Assembly (NCBI GenBank): GCA_030535455.1
Contig: JAUNJY010000005.1
Location: 62,001-126,000, forward strand
Reading direction: 5' to 3'
DNA from: a bacterium
GTDB lineage: Bacteria; Bacillota; Clostridia; Lachnospirales; Lachnospiraceae
Length of the DNA stretch: 64,000 bases
Position 1 is the stretch's first letter; each line of letters begins with the position of its first letter. Under the pieces are notes generated by a model. That model was not told the origin of the DNA, did no database searches, and saw nothing but the letters and a program-made list of their open reading frames with translations. The translations under genes and the position numbers were made by a program. Below, in pieces: positions 8,481 to 17,873 of this stretch.

Positions 8481-8648
8481 TTATATTTCTTCCTTTTTTT
8501 CATTTGATTTTGGCTCTTTATATGGTATTTTGGGTGGAACAAGGAATATCCCCATATCAGGAAGTGGGTGTGTTTTCTTAAACTGTTCCCAATCTTCTTG
8601 TGTCCTTATATTATTATTTCTAATCCACTCTTCGTATGTATCTTCCAT
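8481..8648 (-). CDS. Small hypothetical protein (55 aa) at the left end of the island
   Basis: ATG at 8648 has an excellent AAGGAGGTG site. The product (MEDTYEEWIRNNNIRTQEDW...) is hydrophilic, rich in Glu, Lys and Trp, with a proline-rich tail (VPPKIPYKEPKSNEKKEE). I do not recognise it. It is the gene nearest the left junction; in integrative elements such a position often holds an excisionase or regulator, but no helix-turn-helix is evident. The frame also extends to 8681 without a better start. Confidence 0.55.
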   Translation of the reverse strand: MEDTYEEWIRNNNIRTQEDWEQFKKTHPLPDMGIFLVPPKIPYKEPKSNEKKEEI

Positions 8649-9117
8649 AACAAACACCTCCTTAATTTTTATACTAAACATTATTACTTATCGTTAAGTA
8701 TAGCTATTAAAAGTCATCTCATAATATTCTATGGAAAATTATTCGGTAAGAATGAATTACTCCTTATTTGTTTGGTAAATTATGTACCTATTTTGTCCTA
8801 AGCTATTTTATAAACTATTTTTACTGTAGTTTAGTCTGAGACATTATCTAAGTACTTTTATCACCTCCATTTTTTACTTTATAGAATATAGTACTTGCGT
8901 TCTATATTCCATAAATATACAATTATTATAATCCCTATTTCAAGAAAATATCAACTATCGTTATCCCTACTATCTAAGTCCTTTAAAAATATAGTTACAC
9001 TTATAGATGAATTCATCAATGCATAATGTATATACTGCTCTTCACTCCATATAGCTATATGCTGGAATACTATCTCTCCAGAGTATATATCCGATCAGTT
9101 ATATTGCCATATACAAA
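8649..9117. other. AT-rich intergenic stretch inside the island
   Basis: No ORF with a ribosome site, no RNA signature and no terminal repeat seen. A TATAAT-like tract and short A/T runs are present but nothing specific. Confidence 0.4.
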
Positions 9118-9148
9118 TAAAAGGCCTGTATTCTCTACAGACCTTTTT
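9118..9148 (-). terminator. Terminator of the island miaB
   Basis: AAAAGGTCTGTAG, four-base loop region, then CAGGCCTTTT on the minus strand, about 25 bases past the stop codon. Confidence 0.8.
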
Positions 9149-9170
9149 ATTACCACTTACTAATTAAGTT

Positions 9171-10646
9171 TTATACTAATTCTCCAATATAGTAGAATCC
9201 TTTTGCTTCATCTAAACGAACATTTACGATTGTACCAATTAGCTCTGGATCCCCTTTGAAATGTACTAATAAGTTGTTACTTAGACGACCAGATACAAAT
9301 CCTTCTTCATGTGTATTTACTGATTCTACTAATACATCTTGAATTGTTCCTTGGTGTTTTGCATTTTCCACTGTAGAAGTCTCATGAACGGTTTCAAGTA
9401 AACGATTAAATCTTTCATGAACAACATCCTCTGGTACTTGATTTTCCATAGTCGCTGCAGGAGTACCTGTACGTTTGGAGTAAATAAAGTTAAAGCTTGC
9501 TTCATAGCCAACTTTTCTTACAACGTCTAATGTATCTTCAAAGTTTTCTTCTGTTTCACCAGGGAAACCTACGATAATATCCGTTGTTAAGCCAACATCT
9601 GGAATTGCTGCTTTTACACGACTTACAAGATCTAAGTAAGATTCTTTCGTATAGTGGCGATTCATCTTTCTTAAGATTTCTGAGCTACCCGATTGAACTG
9701 GCAAATGCACATGTTTGCAGATTTTCTTAGAATCTTTCATAACTTCAATAACATCATCAGAGAAATCTTTAGGGTGAGGAGTCATGAAACGAATACGTTT
9801 TAATCCTTCAATCTTTTCTACTTCTTTTAATAACTCTGCAAATGTAGTCTTTTCTTCAAGGCCATTTTTACCATAAGAGTTTACATTTTGACCGAGAAGC
9901 ATGATTTCAACAACACCATCTGCTACTAAACCTTCAATTTCGCGAACGATATCCTTAATTTCACGGCTTCTTTCACGTCCTCTTACATAAGGAACGATGC
10001 AGTACGTACAGAAGTTGTTGCATCCGTACATAATGTTAACGCCTGCTTTGTATTTGAATTTACGTTCACTTGGAAGATCTTCCACGATTTCTTTCGCTTC
10101 TTTCCAAATATCAACAATCATGCTGTTAGAATCAAGACGAGCTTGAATTAATTCTGCTAATTTGAAGATATTATGTGTACCAAAAATGATATCTACATAT
10201 TTGTAGTTTTTCTGAATTTTTGTTACTACTGCTTCTTCCTGCATCATACATCCACATAAAGCAATCATCATGTGTGGATTTTTACGTTTTAATTTATTTA
10301 AATGTCCAAGATTACCATATACTTTTAAATTTGCATTTTCGCGTACTGTACATGTGTTGTAAAGTACAAAATCTGCATCTTCATTTTCAACCATTTTATA
10401 GCCGATTTTTTCTAATGTACCAGCAATCTTTTCTGAGTCACGTGCATTCATTTGACAGCCTAATGTGACAATTTTCGCAGTAAGTGTGCTTTTTCCTAAT
10501 TCTTTTGCCTTTTTAGCTAAAGTCTCTCTACACTTTGCTATATACCAATATTGTCTAAATGGCTCTTCTAATTTTGGATTTTGGGATAAATCTATATTAT
10601 TAATTGCTTCTTCAATAGAATCATTAGTGTATTTATTAGTTTCCAT
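9171..10646 (-). CDS. miaB: tRNA-2-methylthio-N6-dimethylallyladenosine synthase MiaB (island copy)
   Basis: A full-length 491-residue radical-SAM methylthiotransferase that converts i6A37 to ms2i6A37 in tRNAs reading UNN codons. Seen: the UPF0004 domain cysteines (TLGCQMN near 64, NTCTV, ALCGCMM), the radical-SAM CNNFCTYC near residue 221, and a C-terminal TRAM domain ending FYYIGELV. From QMNARD onward it is about 95% identical to the interrupted resident copy, yet many synonymous bases differ; its N-terminal 62 residues are unlike the resident 47-residue start. The codons at the insertion core are GGC TGT CAA instead of GGT TGC CAG. It has its own promoter and terminator, so it probably supplies all MiaB activity. 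Confidence 0.95.
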   Translation of the reverse strand: METNKYTNDSIEEAINNIDLSQNPKLEEPFRQYWYIAKCRETLAKKAKELGKSTLTAKIVTLGCQMNARDSEKIAGTLEKIGYKMVENEDADFVLYNTCTVRENANLKVYGNLGHLNKLKRKNPHMMIALCGCMMQEEAVVTKIQKNYKYVDIIFGTHNIFKLAELIQARLDSNSMIVDIWKEAKEIVEDLPSERKFKYKAGVNIMYGCNNFCTYCIVPYVRGRERSREIKDIVREIEGLVADGVVEIMLLGQNVNSYGKNGLEEKTTFAELLKEVEKIEGLKRIRFMTPHPKDFSDDVIEVMKDSKKICKHVHLPVQSGSSEILRKMNRHYTKESYLDLVSRVKAAIPDVGLTTDIIVGFPGETEENFEDTLDVVRKVGYEASFNFIYSKRTGTPAATMENQVPEDVVHERFNRLLETVHETSTVENAKHQGTIQDVLVESVNTHEEGFVSGRLSNNLLVHFKGDPELIGTIVNVRLDEAKGFYYIGELV

Positions 10647-10680
10647 ACATTTTACTCCTTGACTTTTTTACAATAATATA

Positions 10681-10709
10681 ATACTACTAGACATTATTGG
10701 ATTAGTCAA
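10681..10709 (-). promoter_or_regulatory. Predicted promoter of the island miaB
   Basis: Minus strand TTGACT (10704-10709), 17-base spacer, TAGTAT (10681-10686), about 35 bases before the ATG. The ribosome site AGGAG is only four bases from the ATG. Confidence 0.6.
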
Positions 10710-11040
10710 TAATTTAGTTACTTTTGAACCGCTTTTTTTCTTCTTCTGTCGGTTTAACCATAAATATGCCTATTTCCTGGCAATACATGTGTTTTTAACC
10801 TTCCGACTCTTGTCTAGTGTGTATATTATTAATCTCTAGACAATCTTTAACGTTATTTTACCTAATTAACCTCCTCTAAAATTTTATTTTTTAGCTATTG
10901 TTTTTACTATATCTATGATTGTTGTATCGCTAAATTAACGTATCATAATTTGTCCAATATTAACCAGAATTCTCATTAGATCTATTACTATAATATTCGC
11001 AGATATTTATTCTAATGTTTCTTTTAGGAACATTTTCTGA
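10710..11040. other. Divergent intergenic region between miaB and the AbiH gene
   Basis: About 430 bases separate the two divergent genes. I see no ORF with a credible start apart from a fragment of about 23 codons (minus strand, near 10720-10790) ending KPTEEEKKRFKSN, probably a relic. The right edge holds the AbiH promoter. Confidence 0.35.
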
Positions 11041-11046
11041 TATAAT
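11041..11046 (+). promoter_or_regulatory. Extended -10 box of the AbiH-like gene
   Basis: TGATATAAT (extended TGn form) lies 33 bases before the AbiH ATG; the -35 region is weak. Confidence 0.5.
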
Positions 11047-11078
11047 AAAATCGAAAACAACAAAATACGGAGGCGATT

Positions 11079-12248
11079 ATGTCAAACATTTTGCTTATTG
11101 GTAATGGTTTTGATCTAGCACATAAATTACCGACCAAATACACTGATTTTTTGAATTTTATGCAATTAATTAAATATATACAACCACAAATAGATACCCA
11201 CAACATCAGTCTAAACGAAATCAATTGCTATAATCTTGATCCAAGAATTATTAGTTTAATCAAACAAAAACTATTATCATCTGAAAGAACTCCTATAAAT
11301 GATGAATTAATAGAGTATTCAATTAACAATATATGGTTAGACTATTTTGTGCAATGTGATATGCATGGCTTAGAAAACTGGATTGATTTTGAATCAGAGA
11401 TATCAAATGTTATTCAATCGCTTGATAAAGATTTAGGAGAAAAAAACGTTTACTCAAGTATAGAACAGCTATCAACACCATTCTTATCCACTTTCATTTT
11501 ATCAAATGCAACCAATACCTCTTATACATATAAGCAGCTAATAGATACTCTCTTAAACGATCTAAATAAATTAATACGTTGCTTCGAAATTTATTTAGCC
11601 GATTATATTGATAATATTCAATGCATCAATCCTCTTCCATTAATTAGTTCACTTAACATTGATTGTATTTTAAGTTTTAATTACACTCAGACCTACTTAA
11701 AACTATACTCAAAAAATCCAACCTTTTATTATATTCATGGAAGAGCTGATACTAACAATTCACTTGAGACTAATAATATGGTATTAGGGATTGATGAATA
11801 TCTCAAAAATGATGAAAAAAAAACAAAAATAGAATTTATTGAATTCAAGAAATTCTATCAACGTATACTCAAACAAACTGGCTCAGACTTTGTAGAGCTA
11901 ATCGACAACATTAGGGCTAATCGTATAAATTATGATTTCGATGCGGATCCAATTGAATATGAGGATTTCATTTATACATCAACATCTAAATCTGATATTT
12001 TATACACTTTATATATATTCGGTCATTCATTAGATAAAACCGATAGCGATATTTTGCATGCCATAATTTGTAATCCAAATGTATGTACAGTTATTTTTTA
12101 TAAAGATCTCGATCAAAAAAGGAAACAAATCGCTAATCTTGTTAATGTTTTAGGGCCTGATGAACTTATTAATAAAACTGGTGGACTATACAAACGAATA
12201 ACTTTTGTTGACCAAAATAATTATTCTCCTTCAATAATTTCACAATAA
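11079..12248 (+). CDS. abiH: AbiH-family abortive infection protein
   Basis: A 389-residue protein with the AbiH signature at its N-terminus, MSNILLIGNGFDLAHKLPTKY, and the other family blocks: SFNYTQTYLKLY, then FYYIHGRAD, GIDEYLK, and a C-terminal IFGHSLDKTDSDIL. AbiH was first found as a phage-resistance factor in lactococci; the biochemical activity is unknown, although the GNGFD loop suggests a nucleotide-binding Rossmann-type fold (inference). It has a good GGAGG site. It is the only plus-strand cargo apart from the IS genes and is strongly AT-rich, as are the other island genes. Confidence 0.85.
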   Translation: MSNILLIGNGFDLAHKLPTKYTDFLNFMQLIKYIQPQIDTHNISLNEINCYNLDPRIISLIKQKLLSSERTPINDELIEYSINNIWLDYFVQCDMHGLENWIDFESEISNVIQSLDKDLGEKNVYSSIEQLSTPFLSTFILSNATNTSYTYKQLIDTLLNDLNKLIRCFEIYLADYIDNIQCINPLPLISSLNIDCILSFNYTQTYLKLYSKNPTFYYIHGRADTNNSLETNNMVLGIDEYLKNDEKKTKIEFIEFKKFYQRILKQTGSDFVELIDNIRANRINYDFDADPIEYEDFIYTSTSKSDILYTLYIFGHSLDKTDSDILHAIICNPNVCTVIFYKDLDQKRKQIANLVNVLGPDELINKTGGLYKRITFVDQNNYSPSIISQ

Positions 12249-12545
12249 AAAAACTATGATAAAACAGTGCGATTAAAAATCTACACAACATTAAATGTTT
12301 ATTATTTAATAAATATATTTTCAAGTAACAGAAACTATATAGAATGTTATTTATGACATACTTTCATAGACAAAAATTGAATACTTAATATAGAGCCTGA
12401 ACTGCCTTATCATCTCGTTCACTCTAAATAACATGATTATAAGAATAATATGTAACCAAATGGAAAATAAAACGTATCAGCATCAACATTGGATGTGAAA
12501 CATTTTTACAATTCATTATAATAAATTAGGGATATATTTTTGAAT
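12249..12545. other. AT-rich spacer between abiH and the IS256 relic
   Basis: No ORF, terminator or recognisable relic was found in these 297 bases. Confidence 0.35.
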
Positions 12546-13216
12546 GTGTCAAAGATTATGCCACAGATTGAAGATTGGCAGAATTGCTCGCTGAAAGAAG
12601 TTTATCCGGTACGTTACATAGGCGCTATTCATTATTCAGTATGAGACAATTGCATTATTCGTAAGCTTGTAGCTTACGTTATTTTAGACATTAACTGCGA
12701 CGAAAAAAGAGGAGGACGCTTACCATTCATTTGGATTGGTAAAAATGAGAGAGCTAATTACTGGCTCTCTATGCTAAATGGATTTAAAACTAAGGTGTAA
12801 AAGATATTTTAATCATCTGTACTGATGGGCTTTCCTGAATTAAAAAAGCTATTTCTACGGCTTTTCCAAAGACTAAATAGCAGCATTGCATTGTTCATAA
12901 GATACGTAAACTTTTGAATATGTGGCTGGTAAAGATCCTAAACCTTTGCTACTAATCTTAGGACGATATATCAAGCAGCGACTGAAGAAAGAACACTTAG
13001 TGCCCTAAAAAAAGTCACTGAAAAGTGGACAAAACAATATCTTAATTGTATAAAAAGCTGGAAGCAAAACTGGGATGCCATTTCTTCAATCTTCATGTTC
13101 TCAGCAGCTATTAGAAAGGTCATATATACTACAAATGCCTCGAAATCCTCAACTCAACATATCGCAAACTTAACAGACAACGAAGTGTTTTTCCAAGTAA
13201 TATGGATCGGTTACAA
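12546..13216 (+). pseudogene. Decayed IS256/Mutator-type transposase
   Basis: Across several frames the plus strand reads typical IS256-family blocks in order: MPQIEDWQNCSLKEVYPV, IGAIHYSV, AYVILDINCDEKRGG, ANYWLSMLNGFK, ILIICTDGLSGIKKA, CIVHKIRKTFEYVAGKD, and WDAIS with a tail resembling TNAIESLN and NRQRSVFPS. The N-terminal half is absent and several stops and frameshifts interrupt it. It ends where the IS3-type element begins, which implies the IS3 element inserted into or beside it. Confidence 0.8.
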
Positions 13217-13279
13217 TAAACTAGACAGTTTTTTTAAGGTCATGTAGAATTACATCATAAATAAAGGAGATTTAACATC

Positions 13280-13567
13280 ATGACTGAAAAGAGACCACGC
13301 CGAACATATACCGATGAATTCAAAGAACAAGTTGTTCAATTATATCTAAATGGAAAGAGAAAATGTGATATTATTCGTGAATACGACATTGCCTCTTCTC
13401 TACTTGATAAATGGATTAAACAATCTCAGACTACTGGTTCTTTCAAGGAAAAGAACAATCGTTCTGATCTTGAAAATGAGCTAATTGAATTACGTAAACG
13501 TAACAAGCAATTAGAGATGGAAAATGATATTTTAAAGCAAGCGGCGCTGATACTAGGACGAAAGTAA
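13280..13567 (+). CDS. IS3-family transposase OrfA
   Basis: A 95-residue protein with the N-terminal helix-turn-helix of IS3 OrfA (RRTYTDEFKEQVVQLYLNGK, then IIREYDIASSLLDKWIKQ) and a leucine-zipper-like coiled coil near the end (ELIELRKRNKQLEMENDILKQ, in part). It binds the terminal repeats. Ribosome site AAGGAG precedes the ATG. OrfB continues in the -1 frame, and no canonical AAAAAAG slip site is obvious at the junction; the CGAAAGTAA stop region is the likely place. Confidence 0.93.
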   Translation: MTEKRPRRTYTDEFKEQVVQLYLNGKRKCDIIREYDIASSLLDKWIKQSQTTGSFKEKNNRSDLENELIELRKRNKQLEMENDILKQAALILGRK

Positions 13568-13608
13568 ATGTAATAAAGGCAAATATTCATAAATACTCTG
13601 TATCAGCA

Positions 13609-14403
13609 ATGTGCGACGTCCTAAAGCTTCCAAGAGCAACCTATTATTACGAAGCAAAAGCGAAAACAGACGAAAGTTTATTAACTGCAACTATTAAAGA
13701 AATTTTTCGCCAGAGCCATAATAATTATGGAACCCGTAAAATCAAGAAGGAATTGAAGAAACAAGAGCTAACGGTTTCACGCCGACGAATTGGGCGAATA
13801 ATGAAACAGGAAGGTCTGGTATCAACCTATACAATCGCTCAGTTCAAGCCACATAAGGCAAAATGTAACGAAGATAAGATTGCTAATATCGTGGATAGAA
13901 AATTTAACGAACAACCACAACATAACGTAGTAGTAAGTGATTTAACATATGTACGAGTAGGAAACAGCTGGAACTATATATGTCTTCTTATTGACCTCTT
14001 TAACAGGGAAATCATTGGATACAGTGCTGGAAGAAACAAGGATGCAAAGCTTGTAATGCAGGCTTTTTCAAGAGTAGAGACAAGCTTACAGAATATCAAT
14101 ATTTTTCATACAGATCGAGGCAATGAATTCAAAAACAAGCTGATTGACGACACACTTGAGGCTTTCGAAATCAAGCGTTCACTCAGTATGAAGGGGTGTC
14201 CGTATGATAATGCAGTTGCAGAAGCAACATATAAAATCATAAAAACTGAGTTCGTAAAAAACAGAACATTTTCTTCACTGGAGGATTTGAAACTGGAACT
14301 CTCCGATTACGTTAACTGGTTCAACAACCATAGAATCCATTCATCCTTGGGCTACCTAACACCAAGAGAATTTAAAGAAAATACCCTTAAAAAAGTTGTT
14401 TAA
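13609..14403 (+). CDS. IS3-family transposase OrfB (DDE integrase core)
   Basis: 264 residues from the first ATG, but homology begins about 14 codons earlier (VNVIKANIHKYSVSAM), so it is normally made as an OrfAB fusion by -1 frameshifting. The rve domain is intact: first Asp in VVSDLTYV, second in FHTDRGNEF, and the Glu in DNAVAEATYK. The HTH_21 segment THNNYGTRKIKKEL-like (SHNNYGTRKIKKEL) is present. It appears functional, so this IS may still be active. Confidence 0.93.
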   Translation: MCDVLKLPRATYYYEAKAKTDESLLTATIKEIFRQSHNNYGTRKIKKELKKQELTVSRRRIGRIMKQEGLVSTYTIAQFKPHKAKCNEDKIANIVDRKFNEQPQHNVVVSDLTYVRVGNSWNYICLLIDLFNREIIGYSAGRNKDAKLVMQAFSRVETSLQNINIFHTDRGNEFKNKLIDDTLEAFEIKRSLSMKGCPYDNAVAEATYKIIKTEFVKNRTFSSLEDLKLELSDYVNWFNNHRIHSSLGYLTPREFKENTLKKVV

Positions 14404-14424
14404 AAAAGTGTTGACTATCCACCT

Positions 14425-14802
14425 TTCTAATTATTAAAATTTTTATTACTCTTATATAGCTTTCAGACTCTAAATGCCAAACACAATCATTCCCTGAGTT
14501 CTAACTTTTATGTACATTTATCTTTAGTTTATCATACATTTCCCTATTTTCAATAAAAATGCATTCTTAAATTAATTTACCCTTTCACAAAATATCTAAA
14601 AAATTCTCGCATAAAAAAAGCCACCAAACAAACTTGGTGACTTTATACATATATATATGTTCTCTTTTTACAAATTTTATATCGTCCCCTTTTTCCATCG
14701 TGCTCCTTCATCTAAAAGGCTGGATATTTCATCTGTATTTATTATAAACTTGTATTTTTCTCACTATATATGATATTAACTCTTGATATTTTATCACAAG
14801 AG
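14425..14802. other. Intergenic stretch between IS3 and the STAND gene
   Basis: Holds only the terminator described at 14612-14644. No ORF with a start site is seen. Confidence 0.4.
14612..14644 (-). terminator. Terminator downstream of the STAND NTPase gene
   Basis: Minus strand GTCACCAA, five-base loop, TTTGGTGGC then TTTTTTT. Confidence 0.85.
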
Positions 14803-17316
14803 CTAATACATAATAAACGCATACTGATCATAATAAGCATTAATATATTTCTTTTGGTTAAATGAAATACTCTTAAACTCTTTAATTAATAAATCTTTTT
14901 CAATTCCTTCTTCTAAATCACAAATAACTTTTGCTAAACTTCCCGTATAAGAAATTTTATAATCATCATTATATGGATATTTCTCATAATTTTTTTTTAT
15001 ATGATTGAGAATATCACGTTTTAAATCTATTGGAATTTGAAAATGTAATAGTAACGCATATTCACATTGCAAAATAGCTAAATATGCATCTTTTTTATAC
15101 ATTACTGTATATTCTGATTTTTCAATCCAGTCATCTATCGTCATACACCACATGTGTGCTTCTTCTACTATCCCTTCGTCTGTTACATCAACGCTTAAAT
15201 TTTCAATTAAATTACATACAAAATTCACAATAAAACTACTTCTATTTGAAGCTTCAATTTTTTGCATCAATTCAAACATTTTTTTGAATTGCATAAAATT
15301 AAACATAATAGTCGGAAAAATCATTACATATTTATCCAAAGCCATAAAATACTCTTCAATATTATCATCATAAAAATAATCATAATCAAAACTTTTAAAA
15401 TACGTAGACATAATGTATCGGATGGTTAGGATATCAAGACTCAAAATGTCTTCAACTAAAATTCTAGAATACATCTCCAAAGTTGTCTTTAGAATAAACC
15501 GTTTCCTACTCGCTACAAATTCACATAAACTACAGATGTATGTCATCTTAATTTTAACATCTTTTGTTCCTAGTAAACAATTCCACAAACAACTTATATA
15601 CTGTAATTCGATTTCACCATCATTTTCATTCGATATTACAATACATTTTATTTCATCAATTAATTTAAATTTATCAGGTACACTAACAAAGATACAATAG
15701 TTAGTAATTGCATTAGCTATATAAAAACTAGTATCGATATTACTAATCGTTTTTAATATACGAATGATATCATTATTCATACTGTAATTGTGATCAAATT
15801 TCGTCATATTAACTAAGGCCATACAATAGTACTCAGATATAGTTTCATCCTTAATAGCATTATAAATAAGTCCTAATTTTTCTAATGCTATTTTCCTAGT
15901 CTCATTATTTTGCGTCGAATATGTAATATTCAATAGCATTTGTGCATAATTAACGGATTTCTTTAAATCTGATTTAATAATTACTTCAACTTCTTCAGGG
16001 CTTAATAAATATTTAAAACTTAGCATTATATTTTCTGGATAGTCATAAAATATTCTTTCAATGAACCCATGATATCTAATATTATTAATATTCCAAGCTA
16101 ATTGAGCTAATGTATGTAATCCTTTTACATCACCATTATCCAATTTTGTTTTTTCTAAATGTTTTAGTACAAAAAGCTCTCCTAATATATCTGGCTTTAC
16201 TGGATATACATATAACTCTTCTTGATCATGTACAATATTAATAGAGTTTAATAGCTCTTTTATTGATTTTCCATTTTCCTGAACAAATTCACGTATAATT
16301 GAATACTGTTTAGGAAGATTTTCAACAATATCTTCTATACTTATTCCGTTAATTATTGTTGATAGACATAAAATTTCCTCAAAAGCTGTACAAACCTTAT
16401 GATTAGAATTAACAATTTGTAGTATTCTTGAATGTTCATTTTTATTCCACCATTCGTTTATACTTTCTAAATCATTAAAACTTACTTTTCCATTTGCTGC
16501 AAAAGCCTCTGTTATTAAAAGAATAGTACTAAGTCTTTCCATATCATTGTCAATTTTTTTTGATATACTAAATATCTTTCTTAATTGTTTTCTGTTTACT
16601 TCTTTATTAGATAACTTGAGATAATACTCTTTGACAATATTAGACATTTGTGTATTATCTAATTCGCCTAGCTCTATCATTTTATTCCAAGCCAATTGCT
16701 TCAATTCTGTTTTTGCACTACTTAAGAGACCGTCCATCCACGCAGAATTTTTTGAATTTTCTCTCTCTATTAATATAAAACGAACCTTTTTAGATGAAGC
16801 ACCTATTAATTGTTTTATACTTTTCATCAACTTCCCAACCTGCATGCTAAATGCCACAAAATAGTCAAGTATTATAACACTATTAATTGATACATCATAA
16901 TTGGTTGTTGAAATCAAATCAGTAGCACTGTATTCATCCCATTTTAAGTAGCTAAATCTCCAATCAGAATTGTCTAAGTTATTCTTAACAAATTCATACA
17001 CCAGGCGACTTTTTCCTATTCCTCCAACACCTGTCACTGCCAGCCATCTTATCTGTTCCTCTGCTAAACAAAAATCAGACAACTCTTTCATTTCAGCTTC
17101 GCGCCCTAAAAATTTTATCTCTGATGACTTATAGTAATGCGCACTATATTTAACTGTGTTAATTTCATCCCTTATTTGATTACTAAGTTTAGTTAGGTAA
17201 TCATCAAATGTTTCTTGTGCATTAATGTGTATTTCACCATCTAAGGCTTGAACTACAATTTTAGAATTATCATTTAATTGAGGTTTATCAATTATAACTA
17301 AATTCTTTTCTTTCAT
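14803..17316 (-). CDS. STAND-type NTPase, candidate anti-phage sensor
   Basis: 837 residues. An N-terminal segment of about 65 residues (SKIVVQALDGEIHINAQ) is followed by GREAEMKELSDF, a classic NTPase-domain entry, Walker A GVGGIGKS at 96-103 and Walker B VIILD at 147-151. The remaining 600 residues are helical, consistent with the repeat-type sensor region of STAND proteins, without recognisable motifs. No TM segment and no known effector domain (TIR, nuclease, protease) was found. It starts one codon after the stop of the 138-residue gene, so the two are coupled. STAND NTPases of this layout in islands commonly sense phage proteins; that role is inferred from context. Confidence 0.75.
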   Translation of the reverse strand: MKEKNLVIIDKPQLNDNSKIVVQALDGEIHINAQETFDDYLTKLSNQIRDEINTVKYSAHYYKSSEIKFLGREAEMKELSDFCLAEEQIRWLAVTGVGGIGKSRLVYEFVKNNLDNSDWRFSYLKWDEYSATDLISTTNYDVSINSVIILDYFVAFSMQVGKLMKSIKQLIGASSKKVRFILIERENSKNSAWMDGLLSSAKTELKQLAWNKMIELGELDNTQMSNIVKEYYLKLSNKEVNRKQLRKIFSISKKIDNDMERLSTILLITEAFAANGKVSFNDLESINEWWNKNEHSRILQIVNSNHKVCTAFEEILCLSTIINGISIEDIVENLPKQYSIIREFVQENGKSIKELLNSINIVHDQEELYVYPVKPDILGELFVLKHLEKTKLDNGDVKGLHTLAQLAWNINNIRYHGFIERIFYDYPENIMLSFKYLLSPEEVEVIIKSDLKKSVNYAQMLLNITYSTQNNETRKIALEKLGLIYNAIKDETISEYYCMALVNMTKFDHNYSMNNDIIRILKTISNIDTSFYIANAITNYCIFVSVPDKFKLIDEIKCIVISNENDGEIELQYISCLWNCLLGTKDVKIKMTYICSLCEFVASRKRFILKTTLEMYSRILVEDILSLDILTIRYIMSTYFKSFDYDYFYDDNIEEYFMALDKYVMIFPTIMFNFMQFKKMFELMQKIEASNRSSFIVNFVCNLIENLSVDVTDEGIVEEAHMWCMTIDDWIEKSEYTVMYKKDAYLAILQCEYALLLHFQIPIDLKRDILNHIKKNYEKYPYNDDYKISYTGSLAKVICDLEEGIEKDLLIKEFKSISFNQKKYINAYYDQYAFIMY

Positions 17317-17319
17317 CTA

Positions 17320-17736
17320 CTATCTCCCAGTATTAGTATTATTCTGATTTATACCTATGTTAACAATAGCATAATCTTTAACTTCAAGACCTGATATAAC
17401 TTGTATATTAGTATTACAGCTTTCATTTTTTATTCTGTCTTTTATCCACTCTTTAATTTGTTCAGTAAACTCTGTTTTATTTTGTTCTGTTATTAAAGCA
17501 CCTGGTAAGCCAGTACTAATACCAGCCGCATAACTAATAGGATCATTTTCGTTCAAACATGGTTGCGATGCTAGTATTTCAAGTGCCTTCATTGCATTTT
17601 CTTTTGTCTTAAAATAGTTTTTAAATTTTAGAGTAAAACTATCAACTACATTAGGTATATTTTTTATTGCATCCCACGTCAATCCACTGAGTGCTGTTTC
17701 TCCTATAAATGCTCCAATCGCTGTTAGTATAGACAT
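17320..17736 (-). CDS. Small partner protein of the STAND NTPase (unknown family)
   Basis: 138 residues. The N-terminus has a short hydrophobic stretch (MSILTAIGAFIGETALSGLTW), the middle is a helical Lys-rich segment, and the C-terminus (VISGLEVKDYAIVNIGINQNN) is a short beta-rich tail. I do not recognise it. GGAGG lies before the ATG. Its stop is three bases from the STAND start, which is strong evidence that the two act together. The hydrophobic start could be a membrane-active effector or an insertion signal; the tail resembles in style the IVVQALDGEIHINAQ segment of the STAND protein, so the two may pair through these. Both are speculation. Confidence 0.6.
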   Translation of the reverse strand: MSILTAIGAFIGETALSGLTWDAIKNIPNVVDSFTLKFKNYFKTKENAMKALEILASQPCLNENDPISYAAGISTGLPGALITEQNKTEFTEQIKEWIKDRIKNESCNTNIQVISGLEVKDYAIVNIGINQNNTNTGR

Positions 17737-17781
17737 ATCTCTTCCTCCAAATATGATTTTTATAGTAGTGTAATCATTTCT

Positions 17782-17809
17782 ATTATACAGGTGAAATAAT
17801 TTATGTAAA
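17782..17809 (-). promoter_or_regulatory. Predicted promoter of the STAND module
   Basis: Minus strand TTTACA (17804-17809), 16-base spacer, TATAAT (17782-17787), about 45 bases before the ATG of the 138-residue gene. Confidence 0.6.
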
Positions 17810-17873
17810 TAGAATTATGTATAATTCAACATAATGATAATTTTTCTTTATACCTCTACACTACAAAAATAAT

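Larger units (their letters stand above)
13213..14425 (+). mobile_element. IS3-family insertion sequence
   Basis: About 1.2 kb holding orfA and orfB. Imperfect terminal similarity is visible: CTAGACAGTTTTTTTAA at the left and, reading inward from the right end, ATAGTCAACACTTTTTTAAA. Exact ends and a target duplication could not be fixed by eye. It interrupts the tail of the IS256-type relic. Confidence 0.8.

Noticed and set aside
9171..10646. Tandem duplication of miaB as a simple gene duplication
   Set aside because: The 3' fragment lacks its start, its missing 5' part is 12 kb away with its own promoter, and the synonymous differences are many; an insertion explains these better.
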